From the NCBI RefSeq assembly GCF_000423225.1, contig NZ_AUHO01000010.1, forward strand, positions 372,001-436,000: 64,000 nucleotides of DNA, written 5' to 3'. Within the stretch, counting starts at the first letter, position 1. Each line of letters opens with the position of its first letter. The DNA is from Kaistia adipata DSM 17808 (GTDB lineage: Bacteria; Pseudomonadota; Alphaproteobacteria; Rhizobiales; Kaistiaceae). The position numbers were made by a program, and so were the translations under genes. This document shows, piece after piece, positions 50,063-58,050 of this stretch. Below the pieces are notes generated by a model, which saw only the letters and a program-made list of their open reading frames with translations, searched no databases and was not told the origin of the DNA.

Positions 50063-53000
50063 TTACGCTGCCTCCTTTTCGCCGATGCGCTCGACCGGCC
50101 AGCGTTCGAGCAGCTTTGCGAGTACGACCGGCCCGTTGGCGTCGACCGGCACGAACATCCTGAGCTTCCACGAGATGATTTCGTGGAACAGGCCATCGGC
50201 CGAGAGCCGCTCGCGCATGGTGTCGGTGAAGCCTGAGAGTTCGATCCGGTTCGCACCCATGACGCGAGCGCGGCGAAGCTGAAGGCCCTCGGCGAGATCG
50301 AGGATGGTCCGACCGTCCATCAGCGCCATGAAGGCGTCATCCGGCGTGAGCGCGGTCGCGCCGGTCGTGGTCGCATTCGCGGCCCAGGCCGGAGAGACCT
50401 TGCGGCCGATGATGCGCTCGCCGTCATCGGTCTGGAGGCGATACACCCGCGTCGACTCGTTCGGCAGGCGTTTCCAGATCGGCAGCAGCAAACCGGTGAC
50501 GACATGGATCGTGTTGTCGGCAAACTCCGGCACCTCGGCGATCTCGGCCGTCCAGGCGGCGGCGAACGCATCCTGATCCGCTTCGATCCAGTGCGTCTCG
50601 CCCATCGTCTTCAGCGGGATGTTGTGCCCCTCCATCGGGCGCAGGAGACGCACGCGGCGCTCGATCTCACCGTCGTCGAGCATGGTGCTGGTGGTCGGCA
50701 CCTGCACGGCGGCGCGGCCGGAACGCTCGTTGACGAGGAGTTTCGCGCGCCAGTCATCGAGGTGGCCGAGCGCGGCGTCCAGCGAGAGCGGACGATTGCG
50801 CTCGCGCTGGGTAATTGTAAGCAACCGCGTCTCGGCGCCTGTGCCCGGATGGACATAGATGGTCTTGCGATCGGTGACGATGAACCGCTCGGCGGTCAGC
50901 GTCTCCAGCCCGGCGTCATAGGTGCCACTGGTGATGGCCCCCTCGATGCGCGCCGTCAGCAATTGCTCGAAGGCGGTGAACAGGATGCCCTGAAGCTCGA
51001 TGGTCAGCGCCAGCAGCCGATTGAGGAAGGTGGTGATCGGCGGCAGATCGTCCTTGATGCCGGTCGAATCCATCAGCTTCAGGCCGGTGGCGGACTCGAA
51101 GCGGTCGAGCGAGCAGCCCTCGACCTTGCCGCGCACGAGCAGGAGATAGAGCTGGCGCAGTGCATCGCGCGCATAGGGGCTTTCCAGATTGTCCTCGGGC
51201 CGGAACAGGCCCTGACCGCCGGTCTGGCGCTGGCCGCGCGTGATCGCGCCCAGCGTGTCGAGACGGCGCGCGATCGTCGAGAGAAAGCGTTTTTCGGCCT
51301 TCACGTCGGTCGCGATCGGGCGGAACAGCGGCGGCTGCGCCTGATTGGTGCGATGCGTGCGGCCGAGGCCCTGGATGGCGGCATCGGCCTTCCATCCGGG
51401 TTCGAGGAGGTAATGGACGCGCAGCCGCGTATTCCGCGCCGATAGCTCGGCATGGTAGCTGCGCCCGGTGCCGCCGGCGTCCGAGAAGATCAGCACGCGC
51501 TTGACGTCATCCATGAACGCCTGCGTCTCGGCGAGATTGGCGGACGCGGCGCGGTTCTCGACCACGAGACGGTCGCCCATGGAGCCGGCACCCGGCTTGC
51601 GGACGATCCGGCGCGAGCGGCCCGTCACCTCGGCCACCATCTCGGTCCCGAAATGCTGGACGATCTGGTCGAGCGCGCCGGGGACGGCCGGCAAGCTCGC
51701 CAGCTTCTCGATCAGCGCGGTGCGGCGGGCGACGGCCTCCCGGCTCTCGACGGGCTGGCCGTCACGGAAGACGGGACGCGACGAGACCTTGCCGTCACTG
51801 TCGGTGAAGGGCTCGTAGAGCTGCACCGGAAAGCTGGTTTCGAGGTAGGACAGGACATATTCGCGCGGCGTGATGTCCGCCCGGATATCGTTCCATTCCT
51901 CGGTCGGGATGTCGGCCAGCCGCCGTTCGGTCAGCGCCTCGCCGGTCGAGACGATCTGGATCACGGCCGAATGGCCGGCTTCCAGATCGACGGTGATCGA
52001 CCGGATCAGGGTCGGGGTTTTCATGCTGGTCAACAGGTGGCCGAAGAACCGCTGCTTGGCGGACTCGAAGGCCGAGCGCGCGGCGGACTTCGCCTGCTTG
52101 TTCAGCGTGCCGGACGATCCGGTGATGTTGGCGGCCTCCATCGCCGCGTCGAGGTTGTTATGGATGATCGCGAAGGCCCCGGCATAGGCATCGTAGATGC
52201 GGGTCTGCTCCGGCGTCAGAGCGTGCTCGACCAGCTCATATTCCACGCCGTCGAAGGAGAGCGAGCGGGCGGTGTAGAGGCCGAGCGCCCGCAGGTCGCG
52301 CGCCAGCACCTCCATCGCCGCGACGCCACCGGCTTCGATGGCCTCGACAAACTCGGCCCTAGTCGCGAATGGGAAATCCTCACCGCCCCAGAAGCCGAGC
52401 CGCTGGGCATAGGCGAGATTGTGGACGGAGGTGGCGCCAGTCGCCGAGACATAGGTGACGCGGGCATTCGGGAGCGCGTGCTGGAGGCGAAGCCCGGCGC
52501 GGCCCTGCTGCGAGGCGGCGACATCGCCGCGTTCTCCCTTGCCTCCTGCCGCATTGGCCATCGCGTGCGCCTCGTCGAAAATGATCGCTCCATCGAAATC
52601 GGAGCCCAACCATTCGACGATCTGCTTGACGCGCGATAGCTTCTCGCCGCGGTCGTCGGAGCGCAGCGTGGCGTAGGTTGTAAATAGGACGCCTTCGCCG
52701 AGCGTGATCGGCCGCCCTTGCGGGAAGCGTGACAGCGGCGTGACAAGCAGGCGCTCCATGCCGAGCGCGGACCAGTCGCGTTGGGCATCCTCCAGCAGCT
52801 TGTCGGATTTGGAGATCCAGACCGCCTTGCGCCGGCCTTGAAGCCAGTTGTCGAGGATGATCGCGGCGGACTGGCGGCCCTTGCCGACGCCGGTGCCGTC
52901 GCCGATGAAGAAGCCGCGCCGGAAGCGCACGGCCTTCTCGGCATCGTCACGCGCGGCGGAGACGAGATCGAAGGTCTCGTCCACCGTCCATGCGCCGGCG

Positions 53001-54409
53001 AGATAGTCGGAGTGCGCTTCGCCCGCATAGACGAGCGTTTCGAGCTGGGCATCGGACAGAAGCTCGCGGATGTTGGTGGGGAGTTGCGGGCGGTAGCTCG
53101 GCTTCGGCGGCGCGACGCTCGCCATCGCCGCCGATTGCACGAGCTTGGTCGGGTGGGCCTGAGACCCGGAAATACGGATCGCCTGCAATCCGTATTCTTC
53201 GTAGATCGCGTCCGAGATGCGGCTGTCGTCGTCGGCCCCGACCTCGGCGTCGATAATCTCATAGTCGAGCGCGACGCCATCAGGCTCGGCCATCAGCGTG
53301 GCGGGCGCGGTCCTGGCGGCGCGGTTGAGATAGCCGCGCACGCTGCGCGCGGCGGCGGGCGCCGCGGCCTGCACGATGACGGACGGATCGACCGGCAGGC
53401 GCGGCGGAAGATGCGCGCCGATCCAGTCCATGAGCGTCGCGGCGTCCGGCGCGGTGCCCGGTGACGCCGGGAAAACCGTGGGATCGTCGGCGGGCAACTT
53501 GTCGATGACGGTGAGCCGCGTGGCGAAGGCCGTGCCGTGCTTGGCATAGACCGCGCCGTCGATTCCGGCCGAGAACACGACCCGGCCGCGCTCCTGCAGG
53601 CGGGTGAATGCGGCGGTCCAGGCCGGCGCTTCCGGGCCGAAGTTCGCTCCGGTGATCGTCACGAGACGGCCGCCGGGCGCGAGCCGCGCCAGCGCGGAGG
53701 CGACATGGCGGAACGCGGCGTCGGCCATGCGGCCATCGACATGGACCATCGCCGAGAACGGCGGGTTCATGAGCACGACGGAGGGCACGGCGGTCGCATC
53801 GAGATGATCGTCGATCTGCGCCGCGTCGAAACGGGTGACGGGAATCGCTGGAAAGAGAGAGGACAGGAGCGCGGCGCGCGTGTCGGCCAGCTCGTTGAGC
53901 ACGAGCGAGCCGCCCGCGAGCTCGGCCAGGATCGCCAAGAGCCCGGTCCCAGCCGAGGGCTCCAGCACGCGGTCGGCGGACGTGATGGCCGCCGCGGTCG
54001 CGGCGACCAAACCGAGCGGGATCGGCGTCGAGAATTGCTGGAGCGCCTGGCTCTCCTGCGAACGACGGGTATGGGTCGGCAGAAGACCGGCGATCTTGCC
54101 GAGCAGCGGAAGCGCGGCGACCGGAGAACCGGCTTTGCGGAAAAGCGCCTTTCCGTATTTGCGCAGGAAGAGGACGGTTGCGACCTCGCACGCCTCATAG
54201 GCTGTCTTCCAGTTCCAGAGGCCCGTGGCGTCGGACGCGCCGAACGCGGTCTCCATGGCGTCACGCAGGATCGCAGTATCGACGCGCTGACCGCGTTCGA
54301 GGTGAGGCAGAAGCGCCGTGGCGGCCGCACGGACGGAGGCGGCGGAATCGGAAGGCGCGGCAAGCGGTGCTGCCGACAGCGTATCGGCAAGAGGGAACGG
54401 AGCGTTCAT
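50063..54409 (-). CDS. Strawberry-notch-type helicase fused to a DNA methyltransferase
   Basis: The 1,448-residue protein has an N-terminal class I methyltransferase (SAM region VLEPSAGTGLLAILAELAGG, catalytic NPPF near residue 214). Next is an SNO/superfamily 2 motor (Walker A GDGTGVGKGRQSA near 500, DEAH near 613, motif III-like VSATGATSVHNLAYAQRLGF), then the strawberry-notch helicase C domain. Such proteins are constant in these ICEs and may protect or process the element's DNA, which is inference. The start at 54409 is preferred to 54478, which lies inside repeat sequence. Confidence 0.87.
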   Translation of the reverse strand: MNAPFPLADTLSAAPLAAPSDSAASVRAAATALLPHLERGQRVDTAILRDAMETAFGASDATGLWNWKTAYEACEVATVLFLRKYGKALFRKAGSPVAALPLLGKIAGLLPTHTRRSQESQALQQFSTPIPLGLVAATAAAITSADRVLEPSAGTGLLAILAELAGGSLVLNELADTRAALLSSLFPAIPVTRFDAAQIDDHLDATAVPSVVLMNPPFSAMVHVDGRMADAAFRHVASALARLAPGGRLVTITGANFGPEAPAWTAAFTRLQERGRVVFSAGIDGAVYAKHGTAFATRLTVIDKLPADDPTVFPASPGTAPDAATLMDWIGAHLPPRLPVDPSVIVQAAAPAAARSVRGYLNRAARTAPATLMAEPDGVALDYEIIDAEVGADDDSRISDAIYEEYGLQAIRISGSQAHPTKLVQSAAMASVAPPKPSYRPQLPTNIRELLSDAQLETLVYAGEAHSDYLAGAWTVDETFDLVSAARDDAEKAVRFRRGFFIGDGTGVGKGRQSAAIILDNWLQGRRKAVWISKSDKLLEDAQRDWSALGMERLLVTPLSRFPQGRPITLGEGVLFTTYATLRSDDRGEKLSRVKQIVEWLGSDFDGAIIFDEAHAMANAAGGKGERGDVAASQQGRAGLRLQHALPNARVTYVSATGATSVHNLAYAQRLGFWGGEDFPFATRAEFVEAIEAGGVAAMEVLARDLRALGLYTARSLSFDGVEYELVEHALTPEQTRIYDAYAGAFAIIHNNLDAAMEAANITGSSGTLNKQAKSAARSAFESAKQRFFGHLLTSMKTPTLIRSITVDLEAGHSAVIQIVSTGEALTERRLADIPTEEWNDIRADITPREYVLSYLETSFPVQLYEPFTDSDGKVSSRPVFRDGQPVESREAVARRTALIEKLASLPAVPGALDQIVQHFGTEMVAEVTGRSRRIVRKPGAGSMGDRLVVENRAASANLAETQAFMDDVKRVLIFSDAGGTGRSYHAELSARNTRLRVHYLLEPGWKADAAIQGLGRTHRTNQAQPPLFRPIATDVKAEKRFLSTIARRLDTLGAITRGQRQTGGQGLFRPEDNLESPYARDALRQLYLLLVRGKVEGCSLDRFESATGLKLMDSTGIKDDLPPITTFLNRLLALTIELQGILFTAFEQLLTARIEGAITSGTYDAGLETLTAERFIVTDRKTIYVHPGTGAETRLLTITQRERNRPLSLDAALGHLDDWRAKLLVNERSGRAAVQVPTTSTMLDDGEIERRVRLLRPMEGHNIPLKTMGETHWIEADQDAFAAAWTAEIAEVPEFADNTIHVVTGLLLPIWKRLPNESTRVYRLQTDDGERIIGRKVSPAWAANATTTGATALTPDDAFMALMDGRTILDLAEGLQLRRARVMGANRIELSGFTDTMRERLSADGLFHEIISWKLRMFVPVDANGPVVLAKLLERWPVERIGEKEAA

Positions 54410-54423
54410 CGGGGCATCCTCGG

Positions 54424-54457
54424 GAGAGCGGAAACGGGCAAGCCCGCCAGCGCTCTC
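54424..54457 (-). promoter_or_regulatory. Nested leader hairpin before the strawberry-notch gene
   Basis: Outer arms GAGAGCG (54424-54430) and CGCTCTC (54451-54457) enclose an inner CGGGC-AA-GCCCG stem, 15 nt before the start codon. It could affect translation of this very large protein. Confidence 0.45.
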
Positions 54458-54458
54458 T

Positions 54459-54487
54459 CTCGGACCGGACGGGCTCAAACCCGTCCC
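54459..54487. repeat. 29-bp direct repeat, copy 1
   Basis: Begins CTCGGACCGGACGGGCTCAA and ends CCGTCCC. It recurs at 55790-55818 with 2 differences, bracketing the cupin/tetR pair. It also contains a GGACGGG/CCCGTCC stem. Confidence 0.75.
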
Positions 54488-54593
54488 GGCCCCTCTCTAT
54501 CTCTTACGGATCAGGCGCATCCGTTTCGTCCATGCCCGCCACAATTGAACGAGCGCCCCATTCGATGGAAGGAGCGCTCGTGTCAGGCACCGG

Positions 54594-55046
54594 TCAGGAC
54601 GCCATCTGCAAAGCTTCGATACCGTGACGCTGCATGGCAGCGCCAATACGGGCGAAGTCCGGTGCGGCCTGTGGCTCCGTCGTGCCGATCTCCCGGAAGA
54701 ACGCCGTCATCGAGGGCTCGACCAGTACCAGCATGCGAGCGGATCGATCGCTCTCATTGACATAGTTGTGCGGCGCATAACCGTCGATGCGAACCGAGGT
54801 TCCGGCTCTCGCCGCAACGACCTCGGGCGGCTTGCCGGCGGCGAAGTGCCGAATGGTGATCTCGCCGTCGAGTATGTAGAACAGTTCCGGCGAGGCGTGA
54901 CTGTGTGGCGGCGTGCCGGAACCCGGCGGAATCTCGACCTCGACCAGTTCGAGGTTCGCGCCCGCAGGTCCGCCGAGAAAGCGGATGCGGTCGGCGACAA
55001 CCCAGCGGGTCTCGCCATCCTGCGCAGATGTTACCTGTATGCTCAT
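54594..55046 (-). CDS. Cupin domain protein
   Basis: The 150-residue single-cupin protein has a conserved metal-binding pattern: PHSHASPELFYILDGEITIR in the first motif and GYAPHNYVNES in the second. Its enzymatic role, if any, is unknown. It follows its tetR partner by 25 bp. Length and start (55046) are normal. Confidence 0.85.
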   Translation of the reverse strand: MSIQVTSAQDGETRWVVADRIRFLGGPAGANLELVEVEIPPGSGTPPHSHASPELFYILDGEITIRHFAAGKPPEVVAARAGTSVRIDGYAPHNYVNESDRSARMLVLVEPSMTAFFREIGTTEPQAAPDFARIGAAMQRHGIEALQMAS

Positions 55047-55071
55047 TGCCAATATCTCCTGGCTTTTGATG

Positions 55072-55689
55072 TCATGTCCGCGGTGACGAGCCCGAGGCGA
55101 CCGCGGACAGGATCGTTTCGAGCGCCCAAGAGGCGGTCTCACCGGCTTGGGCGCCGTCGAGACCGCCGTAGTCCTTGAGGACCTCCCAGGCGGAGGCCGA
55201 ATAGAGAAGGTGTGCCAGCGCCTCGACCTTTCGGGCTTCGGCCGGCGGAAGGTTTTCGAGAATGGTGGCAAGCGCCCCTGCAAAGCGCAGGCGCCGGGCC
55301 GGGATCATGCTCGCCCGCATGGCACGCCCTGTTGGCGAGTGAAGCGAGGCCCGGATCGCCGCCTCATGCGCATCGAAGCGGGGAAAGGCGTCCTGGGGAC
55401 CGGTGACGATATCCTTGGCGTTGTCCGGGGCGATGGACGTGCCGATCAGCGCGTTGAGCCAGGGCCAGAAAGCGGTCAGCAAGTCGTCCTTCGTCGGAAA
55501 ATGGCGGAAGACGGTGCGTCTCTGGATGCCAGCCTCCGCGGCGATGGCGTCCATGCTGATCTCGTCCGGAACGGCCGATGTGCTCATCAGACGATAAAGA
55601 GCATGAAGGATAGCCTCGCGCGTTTCGCGGACTTTCTCCTCTCGCAGCGGGCTGTTGTAGCTGCGCGTCTCGGCCATGGCTGCCTCCAT
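55072..55689 (-). CDS. TetR family regulator of the cupin gene
   Basis: The 205-residue regulator has a helix-turn-helix (ISMDAIAAEAGIQRRTVFRH, then FPTKDDLL) and a TetR C-terminal domain. It is not closely related to the two PHB/efflux TetR proteins. It is the first gene of a two-gene unit with the cupin and has a palindromic operator overlapping its leader. Starts at 55689 or 55677 are possible. Confidence 0.85.
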   Translation of the reverse strand: MEAAMAETRSYNSPLREEKVRETREAILHALYRLMSTSAVPDEISMDAIAAEAGIQRRTVFRHFPTKDDLLTAFWPWLNALIGTSIAPDNAKDIVTGPQDAFPRFDAHEAAIRASLHSPTGRAMRASMIPARRLRFAGALATILENLPPAEARKVEALAHLLYSASAWEVLKDYGGLDGAQAGETASWALETILSAVASGSSPRT

Positions 55690-55693
55690 TGAA

Positions 55694-55719
55694 TTAATGT
55701 CACTTCAAATGACACTAAT
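55694..55719. promoter_or_regulatory. Operator of the cupin tetR gene
   Basis: TGTCA-CTTCAAA-TGACA is a perfect inverted repeat (55698-55714), extended by ATTA and TAAT with one mismatch. A partial copy (AGTGACATCAAAT) lies at 55749-55761. A typical TetR dimer site. Confidence 0.65.
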
Positions 55720-55789
55720 ATCGCCGTGAGTCAATTGATGGCATTGATAGTGACATCAAATATGCAACATCAAGAGTGCCCGGCGCGCG

Positions 55790-55818
55790 CTCGGACCGGA
55801 AGGGCTTAAACCCGTCCC
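55790..55818. repeat. 29-bp direct repeat, copy 2
   Basis: Same orientation as 54459-54487, 27 of 29 bases identical. The stretch between the two copies is exactly the cupin/tetR unit. The remainder up to 56031 holds no gene. Confidence 0.75.
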
Positions 55819-56031
55819 AGCGATCCGTTGCGCCGCGCCAAGGGGCAGAGCCCCCAAGCAGTCGGCCCGAGGCGCCCATGCCAACCCATACCGACATGTA
55901 TCAGAGAAACGGAAGCTGCCCCGGTCGCGCTGACGAAACGCTGACGACACTTCGTGTTGTGCTTCAGTGGCCCGTCAGTTCATCGACGCGTGATCTCCTT
56001 CGTGAACAACCGCAACGCAGGAGTTGGAAAC

Positions 56032-56349
56032 ATGAGAACGACATTCGCAATGCTAGCGCTGCTCGCGGCATTGCCGGCAACGGCGGCATTTGCCGGTGAG
56101 ACATGCAATGTCCCACCCCAGCAGAGACAATCCTTCGAGGCCTTGGGGCGGCTTGCGGGCGACTTCGGATGGACCATCGACAGGATGAAGATCGACGACG
56201 GCTGCTACGAGCTACGTGTCACCGACGCCAGCGGAAACGTCCTCAAGGTGAAGATCGATCCCGCAACGCTGGAAGTGGTCGACGGCAGCGTCAAGCGGTT
56301 CGGCGATGGCAGCAATGGCACTGCAGCACAGGAAACCGAAGTGGACTAG
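56032..56349 (+). CDS. Secreted PepSY-domain protein
   Basis: The 105-residue protein has a signal peptide (MRTTFAMLALLAALPATAAF, cleavage before GETCN) and a PepSY-like domain (SFEALGRLAGDFGWTIDRMK, GCYELRVTDASGNVLKVKID). Two Cys of the mature part could pair. Related small periplasmic proteins may bind or inhibit proteases; the role here is unknown. It has its own ribosome-binding site (CAGGAG). Confidence 0.78.
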   Translation: MRTTFAMLALLAALPATAAFAGETCNVPPQQRQSFEALGRLAGDFGWTIDRMKIDDGCYELRVTDASGNVLKVKIDPATLEVVDGSVKRFGDGSNGTAAQETEVD

Positions 56350-56739
56350 CCGGGGAGACGGCGGAGATGAGCTCGGGTTCAGGGCCGCGTCTCGGTTTTT
56401 ACGTGCGTGCGGCGGCAACTATCGCCGTCGTTGATCGGGCGATCTCAATCTCTCGCGATGCCAGGTTCGATCGCACTAGCTGCACAATCGCGCCCTCCAC
56501 GCATGGCTCGCGGCTTCATCCTGATGAGCCATGCAGTGCGAGGATTTTGTGCTGCGGAGATCGGGATGATCTTGCAGCGTCGATGCCATCATACTGGCAT
56601 GTACAGAACTTCCGATGGCCTTGGGCGACGATAACTGCGCAATACCGCTGATCGACACAACCAGATTGCTTGCATGCGCCGCGTTGGAGCGAGCCCTTTC
56701 AGAGGGGTTCAGGTAGAGGGAGAAATGACCAACCTCGCG
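56350..56739. other. 390-bp stretch without a supported gene
   Basis: Open frames here lack ribosome-binding sites and family features. Composition is more mixed than in the ICE backbone, consistent with decayed sequence between the PepSY gene and the recombinase remnant. Confidence 0.5.
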
Positions 56740-56925
56740 TCAGTGGGGTAGCCCAAACGTGCCCGGAAAACCTAAATCGTTCATGAGAGCGAAGGAGTTC
56801 GCCGCGTCCCGCAAACGACCCATTGTAGAGCGTGGTCAACTCATCCTGCCGGACCTTGGCGGCGTCCCATAGCTCTTGCGGCAGGATGCGCAATTCCGGC
56901 GCGTCTTCGTGAACCCATTCGCTTT
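56740..56925 (-). pseudogene. Serine recombinase remnant
   Basis: The minus-strand frame reads EWVHEDAPELRILPQELWDA and AKVRQDELTTLYNGSFAGRG. This is the segment leading into the zinc beta-ribbon of large serine recombinases. A stop lies just before EWVH, the catalytic domain is absent, and the frame degrades after about 50 residues. Nothing is recognised in 56926-57079. Confidence 0.6.
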
Positions 56926-57079
56926 ACGGGTTCAAACGGCAGGCATCACGCCTGGTGTCGGGGGTCTTGAACTTCTTCAGCCGGTTCCAAATCAGCTTTC
57001 CGCACTCGCGACTGCGCGCTTCTGGCTGATGACCTCCTCCGAACTGGCCTTGGACCGACGCCTTATCCCTTGGGAACGG

Positions 57080-57799
57080 CTAAGTTGCGGCAATCGTGGT
57101 CTTGATCTGTGGTCCGTCGATCAGCGGATCAGGTTCTGCAACCGCGGCCAGGCGTGTCTGGTCGTTTATCGTCACGCGTGTGCCCTGGATTGCTACGCCA
57201 TGACCTTTCAGGGCCTTCATAGACCGGGAGAGATTTTCGGGCGTCATGCCCAGATGGGAGGCGAGATGACGTTTCTCTACCGGCAGAATGATCGTGTCTG
57301 TATCGCCGTTGCTCTGTGATTGGTAAAGGATATAAGCAGCGAGCCGTTCTTGTGAATTGCGCAATTTCAGGTTCTTGGCATGGCGCACGAAGGTGCGATA
57401 TCCATTGGCCAATTCCCGCATGCCGGCCATTGCGAAATCCGGATCGCGCCGCAGCGCTACCCGGACGTCAGCGACGGGGATCATGATGATCTACGATCGT
57501 TCAAGGGTGCGCGCCGACATCAGATAGGCCTCGTCGCAGACGCAAGCCGCCAGGATAAACGTCGAAACCGGAGAAACGACACCCATTACGGTGCTGCGTC
57601 CGTTCCACGTCGCGTACAACTCGACAGACCCTTCGACTATGACGTGAAGGAAGTCGGCATAGTCGCCCTGCCGGATCAATTCCAACTGTTCCGGAAATGT
57701 CTGCGCATAGGCGATCTCCATCAAGTTGTCGAAGGTCGGTGTCATCATCTCGCGAAACAGAGGCAGACGACGTAGGCGCGACTTCTCATCTTCATGCAT
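57080..57799 (-). pseudogene. Crp/Fnr-family regulator interrupted by an in-frame TAG
   Basis: Residues 1-102 form a cyclic-nucleotide-binding-type sensor domain (FPEQLELIRQGDYADFLHVI, EGSVELYATWNGR). A TAG codon at 57493-57491 follows LERS. The same frame then continues IIMIPVADVRVALRRDPDFA into the dimer helix and a Crp-type helix-turn-helix (EKRHLASHLGMTPENLSRSM). No base is lost, so one nonsense codon splits a normal roughly 239-residue gene. FNR N-terminal cysteines are absent, which suggests an NnrR/Dnr-like protein. It is divergent from narK. Confidence 0.8.
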
Positions 57800-57821
57800 G
57801 ACGTTTCCCTACACGCAGAGT

Positions 57822-57839
57822 GCTTGATATTTATCAAGC
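57822..57839. promoter_or_regulatory. FNR/NNR box near the crp/fnr gene
   Basis: GC-TTGAT-ATTT-ATCAA-GC contains a perfect FNR-type palindrome (57824-57837), 25 bp before the regulator's start. It is likely the site for autoregulation or oxygen control. Confidence 0.75.
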
Positions 57840-57959
57840 ACTAAGCTGCGGATTGTCAATCGGGGCAAGGTCCATGGCCGATTATTTGGCCGAATATGTA
57901 CGAAGATCCAAGGTGTTCCCTGCGACAAAAACGCCCTACCGAGTCCAGACCCGTCTCAG

Positions 57960-57973
57960 TTGACGAAGATCAA
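57960..57973 (+). promoter_or_regulatory. FNR/NNR box before narK
   Basis: TTGAC-GAAG-ATCAA departs from the FNR consensus by one base and lies about 84 bp before the narK ATG. A class II FNR promoter would start transcription about 41 bp downstream, near 58008, leaving a leader of about 43 nt. Confidence 0.65.
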
Positions 57974-58050
57974 AGACGCGTGCCTTCGCGCATGTTTCAT
58001 TGGCAATGAAATAGTCCATCCAGCCACCGGAACCGACCGGGAGCCAAGCC

